Below are positions 16,422-26,196 of a stretch of DNA of 48,831 nt, one piece after another (position 1 is the stretch's first letter; the number at the start of each line of letters is the position of its first letter). Position numbers and translations under genes: made by a program. This DNA comes from an uncultured Lachnospiraceae bacterium. GTDB taxonomy: Bacteria > Bacillota > Clostridia > Lachnospirales > Lachnospiraceae. The DNA is taken from NCBI GenBank assembly GCA_910579865.1, contig CAJTXA010000023.1, positions 1-48,831 of the forward strand, in the 5' to 3' direction. A model generated the notes under the pieces. It was not told the origin of the DNA. It made no database searches and saw only the letters and a program-made list of their open reading frames with translations.

Positions 16422-18240
16422 CCATTCCTTCCGCTTTTTTACGCTTTCTCTTTCTAATTACTATAATCACTACTACAACCACAACAATAAGAGCTACTAT
16501 TCCTGCTGGAATTACCCATTTTGGCAAACTTTTTTCATTTTCTATTGGTATATCATCTATTACTGGCATATCTTCAAAATTCGGTTCTTCTGGAATATAA
16601 GGTTCTGAAACATAAAGTTCAAATGATTTTTTCATATCATACTGCTTTCCTCTGTCGTCCTCATAAGTAACTACTGCATAAACCGTAGGATCGTCCATTG
16701 TCGCAGCTGCAGCTGTCACCATCACATCTACATTGGCAGTTGCACCAGAATCGATATTTCCTTTAAAGGTCTCTCCTCCAGTCACAGTATCACCTTCAAA
16801 AGTTACTGTCACATTATAAATCTTACTTTTTCCCATATTATTGATTGGAAACATAACATTTGCCTGATTTCCAACTTCTAGAGAAGAAGGCATTACTTCA
16901 ATTTCTCCAATACTCATACGAATTTCCTGTGAGACTGGAATTGAGATACTTTCTTTTGCTGTATAGGCATTTAGATTATTATCCTCATATTCTGCTTCTA
17001 AAGTAAGTGGATAGGACTTTGCTTCTAAACTTGCCTTTGCTGTCATTTCTACTGATAAATCCACTGTCTGCCCAATTCCAATTCGATTAATAAATAACGT
17101 ACTTGAACCAGATACTGGTAAAAATGCATCATCTGTTGCACTTAAAGTAAATTTAATATTACTTACTGCAGTCAAAGTCGATGTATTTTGCACATGAACT
17201 GTTAATTTAAAGCTATCTCCAGCATTTACTGTATCCAAATTTGTTTCATATCCCGTAATAATCAACCGAGGAACCGATACTTTTGTGGAAGTTTCTTCTT
17301 CTTTTGTAGTTGTCTCTGTCGTTGTTTCCTCATATTCTGGATTTCCTTTAATATTGAAAAATACCGTCTGTTCTGTTGTATATTCCTTACCATTTTCATC
17401 TTTTGCCGCAATTTTAAATACAACTGGATAATAGCCTGTTGTAACATCATTTCGTACATTCATACTATAGTGTACTACTTGATTTCTTGCTGCTTCATCT
17501 GGCTGGCTTTTCGTTCCAAGTAATGGTGACTTTAACGCAATTTCATAAGTTGCTTTTTCAATTTCAAATGGATAGTCCTTTGTCGATGCTGACAAAGTTG
17601 GTGTAATTGAAACGGAATAGGCATCAGAACGACCAAAATTATTTAAATATAAATCAAATTTTAATGGGCAATTAAAGGAGGAAGCAGCAGGAGTTGGACT
17701 ATTTCTTAAAGAAATGCTGATATCTGTCTCCGTTCCAGTTTCCGATTCATCTAGCCCTTCAATAAATACATAAGATGTCAGCGTCTTTGTACGGCTGATC
17801 GCTGCTGCATCTTCTTCGGTCTCTTCATAATAGATAACTTCAAAATCAACCGAATAATAACCAGTAACCGCTTTTTCCTTTACCCCAATTGTAAATACTG
17901 CTGAACCTGTTCCTCCAGCATTAATATAGCGAATCGTACTGATTCCCATATTTTTGGGTTCAAAAGGAGAATCTGCACCTACTTTAATTACAGGGCGTAT
18001 GCTAACATTGGAAGCTCCACCATCCCCTATATTTTTAATGGTCAATCTTACCTGTACGTCTTTCCCGCTATATCCTGTTGGAGTTGTAGTATCTGCTCCA
18101 ATCAAATTGGCTGTTCCTATATAAGCGCCTGGACCAGATGCAATACTTTTAATTGGAACAGTTCCACTGCCTACCATATGTAAAGTTAATAATAAAATAC
18201 AGAGCCATACCGCAATCTGCCTATCCCATTTCTTAATCAT
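16402..18240 (-). CDS. CARDB-like repeat surface protein, C-terminally anchored
   Basis: A 612-residue exported protein. It has an N-terminal signal segment (AVWLCILLLTLHMVGSG), several repeats of immunoglobulin-like CARDB/COG1361 type (DVQVRLTIKNIGDGGASNV; GDSFKLTVHVQNTS; GNQANVMFPINNMG), a T/E-rich linker near residue 310, and a C-terminal membrane segment (IPAGIVALIVVVVVVII) followed by RKRKRKK. Its bulk would lie outside the membrane. It is coupled to the ATPase gene by an ATGA overlap and overlaps the permease start. I infer that it works with the transporter as an adaptor, by analogy with MacA in MacAB, although it is not related to MacA. Confidence 0.8.
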   Translation of the reverse strand: MIKKWDRQIAVWLCILLLTLHMVGSGTVPIKSIASGPGAYIGTANLIGADTTTPTGYSGKDVQVRLTIKNIGDGGASNVSIRPVIKVGADSPFEPKNMGISTIRYINAGGTGSAVFTIGVKEKAVTGYYSVDFEVIYYEETEEDAAAISRTKTLTSYVFIEGLDESETGTETDISISLRNSPTPAASSFNCPLKFDLYLNNFGRSDAYSVSITPTLSASTKDYPFEIEKATYEIALKSPLLGTKSQPDEAARNQVVHYSMNVRNDVTTGYYPVVFKIAAKDENGKEYTTEQTVFFNIKGNPEYEETTTETTTKEEETSTKVSVPRLIITGYETNLDTVNAGDSFKLTVHVQNTSTLTAVSNIKFTLSATDDAFLPVSGSSTLFINRIGIGQTVDLSVEMTAKASLEAKSYPLTLEAEYEDNNLNAYTAKESISIPVSQEIRMSIGEIEVMPSSLEVGNQANVMFPINNMGKSKIYNVTVTFEGDTVTGGETFKGNIDSGATANVDVMVTAAAATMDDPTVYAVVTYEDDRGKQYDMKKSFELYVSEPYIPEEPNFEDMPVIDDIPIENEKSLPKWVIPAGIVALIVVVVVVIIVIRKRKRKKAEGMDEDEIF

Positions 18241-19106
18241 ATTTTGTTTTCCTCCACTCTTTTTTCACTGTCTTTTTGCTGTTCTTCTACTTGTAACACT
18301 GTTTCGGATACTTTCTGCCCATCCGTAATGGTAAATTTCTCCTGCGTTAGTTCTTCTACAGTTTTTGCCTCTGTTACAGAACCTTCATGAGAATGATCTC
18401 TTACCTCTACTTTTACTATCTTACCATCAATAATATGAAAAATTCTATCTGCAAATGTTGCCAAATGGTTATCATGTGTTACCATTACCAATGTCTTATT
18501 TTGCTCCTTTACTACTTTTCGCATTAATTCCATTACTTCTGCTGAAGTATGAGAATCCAAATTTCCTGTTGGTTCATCTGCAAATATAATCTGAGGATTT
18601 ACCACCAATGCTCTTGCGACACCTACACGTTGTTGTTGCCCGCCAGACATCTGATTGGGCTTATGCTTTTTTTGTTTTTTCAGTCCAACTAAATCCAGCA
18701 TCTTACTTGCCTTTTTTAAACGAATTCTTTTTGAAACTCCACGAAAACTTAAAGGTAATGCCACATTTTCCACTGCATTCATGGTTCCAAGTAAATTAAA
18801 AGACTGAAAAATAAATCCAACCTTTTCTCTTCGAAACTTTACCAGTTGATTTTCATTTAATTTTTCAATATTTTGTCCTGCAATTCGAATACTCCCCTTT
18901 GTTGGCTTTTCCAACCCTGCTAACATATTCAGCATCGTCGATTTTCCAGAACCAGATGTTCCTACGATAGAACAAAATTCACCTTTATATACTGTCATAT
19001 CCACTCCATTTAAAGCATACACTTTATTTTGTCCAATCCTGTAAACTTTATAAAGGTTTTTCACCTCAATTACAGGAACCTTTTTTTCCCTGTCTTCTTC
19101 CTTCAT
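18237..19106 (-). CDS. MacB/LolD-type ABC transporter ATPase
   Basis: A 289-residue ATPase. Walker A GTSGSGKST lies near residue 52, the Q loop in FQSFNLL, the signature MSGGQQQRVGVARAL, Walker B IIFADEPTGNLDS and the switch histidine VTHD. An extra C-terminal tail of about 55 residues is rich in E, K, Q and V and looks coiled. I chose the ATG at 19106; an upstream ATG at 19184 would overlap the likely transcription start. It is first in the operon and drives the permease encoded two genes later. Confidence 0.92.
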   Translation of the reverse strand: MKEEDREKKVPVIEVKNLYKVYRIGQNKVYALNGVDMTVYKGEFCSIVGTSGSGKSTMLNMLAGLEKPTKGSIRIAGQNIEKLNENQLVKFRREKVGFIFQSFNLLGTMNAVENVALPLSFRGVSKRIRLKKASKMLDLVGLKKQKKHKPNQMSGGQQQRVGVARALVVNPQIIFADEPTGNLDSHTSAEVMELMRKVVKEQNKTLVMVTHDNHLATFADRIFHIIDGKIVKVEVRDHSHEGSVTEAKTVEELTQEKFTITDGQKVSETVLQVEEQQKDSEKRVEENKI

Positions 19107-19179
19107 GCTATCCCGCCTTTCTCTACTCTCCTCCACGCATTTTTTTCTAATTCGTTGTATAAAATTTTCATCCCATAGA

Positions 19180-19188
19180 ATCATAGCA
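19180..19188 (-). promoter_or_regulatory. Extended -10 promoter of the ABC operon
   Basis: TGCTATGAT on the minus strand resembles an extended -10 element, without a clear -35. Start of transcription near 19173. Confidence 0.4.
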
Positions 19189-19349
19189 TATTCTTTCGCA
19201 AAATACCATGAAAATCATAAATTTTACCCCTGTAAAATCCAATTACCCTGAACTCTATTTTCCACTTTTTTTTATAAAAATGAATCCTACAAAAGCACTA
19301 TCTTTTATTCTTTATCAAAAAGAATTCCTTATTTCTCAATAAAAAAGCC

Positions 19350-19377
19350 TTGTAATCTTTGAAAATTGTGCTAAACT
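19350..19377 (+). promoter_or_regulatory. Promoter of typA
   Basis: TTGTAA (19350-19355), a 16-base spacer and TAAACT (19372-19377) with TGC just before it, an extended -10. It leaves a leader of about 65 bases. Confidence 0.5.
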
Positions 19378-19449
19378 GTATCAGTAATTATTGCCAATGA
19401 TAAAACAACATCTTGGCACAATCTGACAAAATAGAAATGAGGTTAAAAA

Positions 19450-21282
19450 ATGAAAACACAAAGAGAAGATATTCGTAATATAGCCATTATTGCTCATGTC
19501 GATCACGGAAAAACAACATTGGTTGATGAACTGTTAAAACAAAGTGGTGTATTCCGCAAAAATCAAGAAGTTGCAGAAAGAATTATGGACTCAAATGATA
19601 TTGAACGGGAACGTGGTATCACAATCCTTTCTAAAAATACAGCTGTATTTTATAAGGATACCAAAATCAATATTATTGACACTCCTGGTCATGCTGATTT
19701 TGGCGGTGAAGTAGAGCGTGTTTTAAAAATGGTAAATGGTGTTATCCTTGTTGTTGATGCATTTGAAGGTGCTATGCCACAGACAAAATTTGTACTAAAA
19801 AAAGCGTTAGAACTTGATCTTTCTGTTATTGTATGTATCAATAAAATTGATCGTCCAGAGGCTCGCCCAGATGAAGTAATTGATGAAGTACTAGAATTAT
19901 TAATGGACTTAGATGCAAATGAAAAACAACTTGACTGCCCATTCCTTTTTGCTTCTGCAAAAGGCGGATATGCAGTAAAAGAATTAACTGATACAAGGGA
20001 AAATATGATCCCACTTTTTGAAACTATCATTGAACAGATTCCAGCACCAGAAGGCGATCCAGATGCTGCTACACAAGTTTTAATTAGTACAATTGATTAT
20101 AATGAATACGTTGGACGTATCGGTGTTGGAAAAGTAGACAACGGAACGATTCGTATTAATCAGGAAGCTGTTATTGTAAACCATCATGATCCAGAAAAAA
20201 AACAACGTGTAAAAATCAGTAAACTTTATGAATTTGATGGATTAAATAAGGTAGATGTACAGGAAGCTTCAATTGGATCAATCGTTGCCATTTCTGGTAT
20301 TACTGATATTCATATTGGAGATACTTTATGTTCTGTAGAAAATCCAGTTGCTATTCCATTTCAAAAGATTTCTGAACCTACCCTTTCCATGCATTTTATG
20401 GTAAATGACAGTCCTCTTGCAGGCAAAGAGGGAAAATTTGTTACCTCCCGCCATATCCGAGAACGATTATTTCGAGAATTGAATACTGATGTCAGCCTTC
20501 GAGTAGAAGAAACAGATACAACAGAGTGTTTTAAAGTTTCTGGAAGAGGAGAATTACATCTTTCTGTTTTAATTGAAAATATGAGACGAGAAGGCTATGA
20601 ATTTGCAGTAAGCAAGGCAGAAGTAATCTATCACACGGATGAAAATGGGAAAAAATTAGAACCTATGGAATTGGCATATATTGACGTACCAGATGAATTC
20701 TCTGGTACAATTATTGAACAACTAAGCAATCGAAAAGGGGAATTACGTAATATGTCTCCAGCAAATGGGGGATATACTCGTTTGGAATTTTCAATTCCTT
20801 CCCGTGGTCTAATTGGCTATCGAGGAGAATTTATGACTTCCACAAAAGGAAATGGTATTTTAAATACAATATTTGATGGATATGGCCCATACAAGGGAGA
20901 TTTAGCCTATCGAAAACAAGGCTCTTTAATTTCCTTTGAAACTGGGGAAAGTATTACGTATGGTCTTTATAATGCACAAGAGCGAGGAATGTTATTTATT
21001 GGAGCCGGAGAACAAGTTTATGCTGGCATGGTAATTGGACAAACTGGTCGTTCAGAAGATATTGAAGTCAATGTATGTAAGAAAAAGCAGCTAACCAATA
21101 CACGTGCCTCTGGATCGGATGATGCTCTGAAACTGGTCTCTCCTAGAATTCTAAGCTTAGAACAATCTTTGGAATTTATTGATACAGATGAACTATTAGA
21201 AGTTACCCCTACGAAACTTCGCATCCGAAAAAAGATTTTAGATCCTACTCTTCGAAAACGAGCTGCTATGAAAAAACAATAA
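19450..21282 (+). CDS. typA: Ribosome-associated GTPase TypA/BipA
   Basis: A 610-residue translational GTPase of the EF-G class that acts on the ribosome during stress and in 50S assembly. G1 is AHVDHGKTT (residues 15-23), G2 includes RERGITI, G3 is DTPGHADFGGEVERVL and G4 is NKID. EF-G-like domains and the BipA C-terminal domain follow (SRGLIGYRGEFMTSTKGNG). Length equals the family norm. The gene stands alone, with its own promoter and a strong terminator shared with the facing PBP gene. The ribosome site (GAGG) is modest. Confidence 0.97.
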   Translation: MKTQREDIRNIAIIAHVDHGKTTLVDELLKQSGVFRKNQEVAERIMDSNDIERERGITILSKNTAVFYKDTKINIIDTPGHADFGGEVERVLKMVNGVILVVDAFEGAMPQTKFVLKKALELDLSVIVCINKIDRPEARPDEVIDEVLELLMDLDANEKQLDCPFLFASAKGGYAVKELTDTRENMIPLFETIIEQIPAPEGDPDAATQVLISTIDYNEYVGRIGVGKVDNGTIRINQEAVIVNHHDPEKKQRVKISKLYEFDGLNKVDVQEASIGSIVAISGITDIHIGDTLCSVENPVAIPFQKISEPTLSMHFMVNDSPLAGKEGKFVTSRHIRERLFRELNTDVSLRVEETDTTECFKVSGRGELHLSVLIENMRREGYEFAVSKAEVIYHTDENGKKLEPMELAYIDVPDEFSGTIIEQLSNRKGELRNMSPANGGYTRLEFSIPSRGLIGYRGEFMTSTKGNGILNTIFDGYGPYKGDLAYRKQGSLISFETGESITYGLYNAQERGMLFIGAGEQVYAGMVIGQTGRSEDIEVNVCKKKQLTNTRASGSDDALKLVSPRILSLEQSLEFIDTDELLEVTPTKLRIRKKILDPTLRKRAAMKKQ

Positions 21283-21328
21283 AAAATGCTTCCATTAGCC
21301 AAAATGCCTAGCTAATGGAAGCATTTTT
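21282..21328. terminator. Bidirectional terminator between typA and the PBP gene
   Basis: Perfect 18-bp arms 21282-21299 and 21311-21328, rich in A on one end and T on the other, so they terminate from both sides. Confidence 0.92.
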
Positions 21329-21332
21329 ATTT

Positions 21333-24170
21333 TTACGTTCCACTTTCATTCCAAGGACCATCCTGACCACTTTCTGGTCCAGAAGGTCCTTCTATACTTT
21401 CTGGTTCTGGTAATGTAGTAGTAGGCGCTATTTCTGCTGTCGTTTCAGTTTCTTCTATACTAGATGTCGTTGTCGTTTCTACTGGTGTTCCATCTGGATT
21501 TGTTTCTGGTGGAAGTGTTTCGATTGGTGTCCCGTCTGGATTTGTCTCCACTGGTACAGTCGCTGCTTCCAAATGTAACGTACAAGGTACATTTAAATTA
21601 TTTGGCATCATATAAGCCACATCAGCTGAATTTCCAATACTTGTTGTTGTCGTTCCATCCGCATTCCCTATTACAGTACCATTGATATGATCTTTACTAA
21701 TAAATACTCGCTCTGATATATTTTCCTGCGGACAAAACTCACCTGCAATTTGTCCACTTTCATTACATACTGTAATTTTAATATGATTCTCACAATACTC
21801 ATTTGGTATTGTTCCTTTTGCAAAATACTCGGTTCGAAGCATTGATCCTCTTGGATCTTGATTGCATACCCCATCTACTGGCAATTTCCCTGATTTTGCA
21901 CAAACCGTTGCTCTTTCAATTCCTTCTGGTACAACAAAATCTTTATTTTCCAATCCTTCATGTACTTTTGTCATAATCTTTGACCAGAAAGCTCTATGAT
22001 AACTTGCATAACTTCCTGACTGTGGTTTATTCTCATCATAACCTGACCAAATTCCTGCTGTGTAATATGGTGTAAATCCAACAAACCATACATCATTATA
22101 GTCAGAAGTAGAACCTGTCTTACCAGCTGACATCATTCCAGATATTGCGGTTGCAGTTCCTGTTCCGCCAGTGACAACATCACGCATTGCACTAGTTAAA
22201 AGAAATGCTGTGGTTTCCTTAATTACACGCCTTGTTTCTGGTTGATTATCTAGAAGTACTGCTCCATTATGATCTAATACCTTTGTATACAAAATAGGTT
22301 CTGTATAGACACCGCCATTTGCAATTGCTGCATAAGAAGCTGTCATCTCTAGATTTGTAACTCCTTTTGTAATTCCTCCCAATGCTAACGCATAACCAAT
22401 ATCAGTAAAAGAAGTTCCATCCGAATTTGCCTGATTTTCTACCAGTGTAGTAAAACCAAAATTCTTTAGATAACTAAAGCCCAAGCTTGGTGTAATATCT
22501 ACCATTGTTTTTACTGCCACAATATTAACAGAACGGCGAATTGCCTCTCGCATAGTCATAAATCCATCATAGGAGCGACTTACATTTTTAAATGGCGTTC
22601 CATCTGGAGAATGATAGTTTTCTTCATCATATTGTACAGAAGCCAAAGTAAATCCTGCTGTATCCAATGCAGCAGCATAAGTCGATACAATTTTAAAAGT
22701 AGAACCAGGTTGTCTTGTTGTATCTGTTGCACGATTTAAAGACCGGCTTGTCTCTTTTTGTCCTCTCCCACCCACTAATGCTTTCACTTCTCCAGTATAT
22801 TGATCCATAATAACAAAAGAGGATTGTGGCTGAGGAGTATAATATAAGTTTTCTCCCAGTTCAATATCCGAAGCCAAAAGATGTGTTCTTTTAAAAATAG
22901 CAATATACTCATCAATTTCTTCTTTTGAATCAAAAATCAATTTAAAAAGTCGGGAGGCTTCAATCTGATTTTCTTCATCTCCATTGCGGAAATAAGATTC
23001 CAAAGAACGTTCACTATAATTTGTCTTTGTTCCATCTTCATGCTGAACGGACCAAGCCCATGACATCGAATACTGTGTGCCTTCTGGAAAATTCGATTCA
23101 TCCAAATAGGCTTCATCTACAATGTCCTGAATCTTTTGATCCTGACAGCTAAATACACTTAATCCGCCAGAATAAATTAAATAATAAGCTTGTGTTTCTG
23201 TATAACCTAGTTTCTCCTGTAAATCCTTTGACAGATTATTAATTAAAGCATCTGTATAATAGGTATAAATCGAAGATTCACTTTCAAATTCAATATTTAC
23301 ATTTTCAATTCTAGAATAAACATCATCTTTTAATGCTGTATCATATTCTGTCTGTGTAATATGACCAAATTCCAGCATTTTGTTTAATACACGGACACGC
23401 CTTTCGTTGTTGTTTTCTGGATAACTAATTGGATCAAACCCAGAAGGGTTCTTTGTAATAGCAGCAATAACAGCCGATTCTGAAATTGTTAAATCCCATA
23501 CATCTTTGTTAAAATACCGTTTTGATGCAGCTTGTACTCCAAGTGTATTTCTTCCTAAGTTAATCATATTCAGATAGCTTTCCAAAATCTCTTCTTTTGA
23601 ATAAATTTCAGATAATTTCATAGCCAAATACTGTTCTTGTACTTTACGTTTTACGGAATCCATAAAGGTATCTTCATCCATACCAGTATTAAAAATTTTA
23701 TTCTTAATCAACTGTTGTGTAATAGTACTGGCCCCTTCATCAAATTTACCAGTTGTAATTCCATGAAAAGCTGCACGGAAAATACCTCTTATATCAATTC
23801 CATTATGTTCGAAAAACCTCTGATCCTCAATATCCACAAACGCATAAATCAGATAAGATGGCATCTCATCAATACTTGCATAGATACGGTTCGAATTTGA
23901 CATCACAAGGGATGCCGTTTCATTTCCATCCACATCATACACCTTTGTTGCATAACCAGTTGGTGATAAATCAATATCTGATATATCTGGAGCTGTATCA
24001 ATCAGACCCTTTACCATACCAAAACCAGCACACGCCAGAGCAACTCCGCTAAACAGAATACAGACAACGATTACTTCTAAAATCAAAATTCCTAATTTCG
24101 TTGTCAATTTTTTTGACTTAGATGAAATCTCCTTCTGCTTTACAGAAATGCCTTTTTTACTATAGTCCAT
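21333..24170 (-). CDS. Class A penicillin-binding protein (glycosyltransferase and transpeptidase)
   Basis: A 945-residue bifunctional cell-wall synthase of the PBP1A type. A cytoplasmic basic N terminus and one membrane segment (about residues 27-50) are followed by the GT51 domain with EDQRFFEHNGID and GASTITQQLIKN. The transpeptidase domain has the active serine in RQPGSTFK (about residue 490), SVN and KTGST. The last ~80 residues are low complexity, rich in T, P, E and G, with the unit ETNPDGTP repeated; such tails may reach into the wall. It is transcribed alone towards the shared terminator. A TATAAT at 24195-24200 may be its -10. Confidence 0.95.
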   Translation of the reverse strand: MDYSKKGISVKQKEISSKSKKLTTKLGILILEVIVVCILFSGVALACAGFGMVKGLIDTAPDISDIDLSPTGYATKVYDVDGNETASLVMSNSNRIYASIDEMPSYLIYAFVDIEDQRFFEHNGIDIRGIFRAAFHGITTGKFDEGASTITQQLIKNKIFNTGMDEDTFMDSVKRKVQEQYLAMKLSEIYSKEEILESYLNMINLGRNTLGVQAASKRYFNKDVWDLTISESAVIAAITKNPSGFDPISYPENNNERRVRVLNKMLEFGHITQTEYDTALKDDVYSRIENVNIEFESESSIYTYYTDALINNLSKDLQEKLGYTETQAYYLIYSGGLSVFSCQDQKIQDIVDEAYLDESNFPEGTQYSMSWAWSVQHEDGTKTNYSERSLESYFRNGDEENQIEASRLFKLIFDSKEEIDEYIAIFKRTHLLASDIELGENLYYTPQPQSSFVIMDQYTGEVKALVGGRGQKETSRSLNRATDTTRQPGSTFKIVSTYAAALDTAGFTLASVQYDEENYHSPDGTPFKNVSRSYDGFMTMREAIRRSVNIVAVKTMVDITPSLGFSYLKNFGFTTLVENQANSDGTSFTDIGYALALGGITKGVTNLEMTASYAAIANGGVYTEPILYTKVLDHNGAVLLDNQPETRRVIKETTAFLLTSAMRDVVTGGTGTATAISGMMSAGKTGSTSDYNDVWFVGFTPYYTAGIWSGYDENKPQSGSYASYHRAFWSKIMTKVHEGLENKDFVVPEGIERATVCAKSGKLPVDGVCNQDPRGSMLRTEYFAKGTIPNEYCENHIKITVCNESGQIAGEFCPQENISERVFISKDHINGTVIGNADGTTTTSIGNSADVAYMMPNNLNVPCTLHLEAATVPVETNPDGTPIETLPPETNPDGTPVETTTTSSIEETETTAEIAPTTTLPEPESIEGPSGPESGQDGPWNESGT

Positions 24171-24322
24171 GACATTTTCCTCCTTATCTCGATTATTATA
24201 TCAAAAAAGACTATGTAAATAAAGAGTTTTCCCAAAAGTTCCTATTTTCTTAGCCCAAAAATTCCATTTCTGCCACTTTATCAATATACATCTTTCCCTG
24301 TTTTATAAGGATTATTCTATTC

Positions 24323-24352
24323 TTGACAGGAGAATCTTAATCCAAGTATAAT
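24323..24352 (+). promoter_or_regulatory. Strong sigma-A promoter of the YigZ-family gene
   Basis: Consensus TTGACA (24323-24328) and TATAAT (24347-24352) with an 18-base spacer. Confidence 0.75.
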
Positions 24353-24431
24353 AAAAATAATAATAAAACTAAGCCTTAACAACAATTAAAAACCATGCTT
24401 ACTACAAGCAATCAGAAAGGATTTTATAACA

Positions 24432-25091
24432 ATGATAGAGTCATCTTATAAAGCTCTCTATAAAGGAGGAGAAGCTGAACTCACTGAAAAAAAATCACGC
24501 TTTATTGCTACTACCTTTCCTGTTACCTCAGAAGAAGAAGCACTTGCTTTTCTTGAATCAACCAAAAAGAAATACTGGAATGCTACGCACAACTGCAGTG
24601 CCTATGTAATAGGCAGAAACCATGAACTAAAACGATGCAGTGACGATGGAGAACCAAGCAAAACAGCAGGTCGACCAATGTTAGATGTTTTATTAGGAGA
24701 AGATATTCACAATATTGCTGTAGTTGTAACCAGATATTTTGGTGGTACATTATTGGGAACAGGAGGTCTTGTTCGTGCTTATTCCGAAGCAGTAAAAGCA
24801 GGACTTTCAAAAAGTATTTTAATTGAAAAGCATCTTGGCATCCGCCTAAAAATTTCTACTGACTACAATGGTATTGGTAAAATTCAATATCTTACTAGTC
24901 AATCAAATATTCAAATTCTAAATAGTGAATATACAGATATAGTAACAACTGAACTGCTAATACCAATTGAAGCAGAACAAAAGCTTCGGAAAAAAATCAC
25001 CGAAGCCACCAACGGAAAAGCAACCTTTACCTGTTTAGGCGAAACTTGGTTTGGTCACGTAAAAGGACAAACCCTATTATTTGAAACCTAA
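24432..25091 (+). CDS. YigZ/IMPACT (UPF0029) family protein
   Basis: A 219-residue protein of the conserved YigZ family, whose eukaryotic relative IMPACT regulates translation control; the bacterial role is not settled. The N-terminal domain has EKKSRFIATTFPV, THNCSAYVIG and the signature SDDGEPSKTAGRPML, then VVVTRYFGGTLLGTGGLVRAYSEA. The C-terminal ferredoxin-like domain (about 135-210) resembles EF-G domain IV. It is read from a consensus promoter and converges on the sigma-like gene 9 bases away. Confidence 0.92.
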   Translation: MIESSYKALYKGGEAELTEKKSRFIATTFPVTSEEEALAFLESTKKKYWNATHNCSAYVIGRNHELKRCSDDGEPSKTAGRPMLDVLLGEDIHNIAVVVTRYFGGTLLGTGGLVRAYSEAVKAGLSKSILIEKHLGIRLKISTDYNGIGKIQYLTSQSNIQILNSEYTDIVTTELLIPIEAEQKLRKKITEATNGKATFTCLGETWFGHVKGQTLLFET

Positions 25092-25100
25092 CCATCACTT

Positions 25101-25628
25101 CTAAGAATTTTTAACACTAAGTACATCTAATGAAAGCTTCATATCACTTTGTACCTCTTCTACTGTGATATGAAGATAATCTGCAAGCTCTTCTATGGTA
25201 GGTTCCTTTCCATACCGTTTTGCTAACTCTTTTGCTGTATCAGAAAGCATATTTAATCGATCTGCAAGCTGTTCTCCTATTTTCGTTTCTTTTCGTTCTT
25301 CTTCTACAACCCGTTTCAAAGCCTCTTCTACTGAAGTTAAAATATTCACCTCTGTTACAGTTTCTTTATCTATTGCTTCCATTAGACCAACATTGGCTTC
25401 CTGAATTAAATCTGCAAGCCCTACACCTTGTCCCCGATACTTTGCTGCAAGATGAAGTGTCTGTAAAAGATAACTTTCAGCCAGTCGTTTTCTTGCTTCC
25501 TGATCTCCATTGGAAGCTTTTTGCATCCACTCTTTCCTTAAAAATTCTTCTACAGGTGGTACTGCCTTTAATTCTTCTATATATAATTCAAGAAGTTTCT
25601 CTTCTGTATCAATCTCATTCTCTTTCAT
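25101..25628 (-). CDS. Sigma-70-like protein lacking promoter-recognition regions
   Basis: A 175-residue protein. Residues about 40-90 match sigma regions 2.1-2.2 (GDQEARKRLAESYLLQTL, YRGQGVGLADLIQEANVGL), the part that binds RNA polymerase core. Residues about 130-170 match region 3 (KELAKRYGKEPTIEELADYL). The aromatic -10 melting and reading segments 2.3-2.4 are replaced by a glutamate-rich stretch (VVEEERKETK), and region 4 is absent. It may be a regulator that occupies core polymerase, or a decayed sigma factor. The start ATG 25628 has GAGGAGG upstream. It follows spoVAEb on the same strand after a long hairpin. Confidence 0.65.
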   Translation of the reverse strand: MKENEIDTEEKLLELYIEELKAVPPVEEFLRKEWMQKASNGDQEARKRLAESYLLQTLHLAAKYRGQGVGLADLIQEANVGLMEAIDKETVTEVNILTSVEEALKRVVEEERKETKIGEQLADRLNMLSDTAKELAKRYGKEPTIEELADYLHITVEEVQSDMKLSLDVLSVKNS

Positions 25629-25740
25629 CAAATTCCTCCTCACTCACCTAAAAGTACTCTTATCTTACTTCATTTTTTCCTTTTATGCAAGCTGCTTTCT
25701 CTTTAAACTGTAATTTAAAAAGTTTACTGAGATTATATTA

Positions 25741-25784
25741 GAAAAGAGTCTTTTACCAGCGAATACCTTAAAAGATCTCTTTTC
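25741..25784 (-). terminator. Long imperfect hairpin after spoVAEb
   Basis: Arms 25741-25755 and 25769-25784 pair over 15 positions with one bulge, 24 bases beyond the spoVAEb stop. There is no run of U after it, so the terminator role is uncertain. Confidence 0.45.
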
Positions 25785-25807
25785 CAATACTGATATTCTT
25801 ATTTATC

Positions 25808-26164
25808 CTAATCTTTCATCTTTGGCTCAAATAATAAAGCTGCCAGATACCCAAATATCAAAGCTCCTGAAATTCCTACCGCACTAGAAGTAAATCCTCC
25901 TGAAAAAATTCCTAAAAATCCTTCCTTATCCACAGCCTCTTTTACCCCTTTCCAAAGAGTATTTCCAAAGCCAAGCAATGGTACACTTGCTCCTGCCCCT
26001 GCAAAATCGATAAAAGGCTGATAAAGTCCTATGGCTCCTAAAAGTGCTCCCAAACATACTAAAATTACCATAATTCTTCCAGGCATCAATTTGGTTTTAT
26101 CCATAAAAATCTGTACAATCGCACAAATCAATCCTCCTATAAGAAATGCCTTTATATATTCCAT
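25808..26164 (-). CDS. spoVAE: Stage V sporulation protein AE (SpoVAEb)
   Basis: A 118-residue protein with three or four membrane segments, the SpoVAEb type. It contains KAFLIGGLICAIVQIFMDK, GAGASVPLLGFGNTLWKGV and GGFTSSAVGISGALIFGYL. With SpoVAC and SpoVAD it forms the core of the inner spore-membrane channel that takes up dipicolinic acid in sporulation and releases it in germination. It lies 32 bases after spoVAD in the same operon. Length is normal. Confidence 0.93.
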   Translation of the reverse strand: MEYIKAFLIGGLICAIVQIFMDKTKLMPGRIMVILVCLGALLGAIGLYQPFIDFAGAGASVPLLGFGNTLWKGVKEAVDKEGFLGIFSGGFTSSAVGISGALIFGYLAALLFEPKMKD

Positions 26165-26196
26165 CCTCTTCCTCCTTTTCTTTTTCTCTTTTTTAC

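Larger units (their letters stand above)
19107..19449. other. Divergent promoter region
   Basis: About 340 bases between the ABC operon and typA. It holds one promoter for each direction, listed separately, and no reading frame that I can support. Confidence 0.6.
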
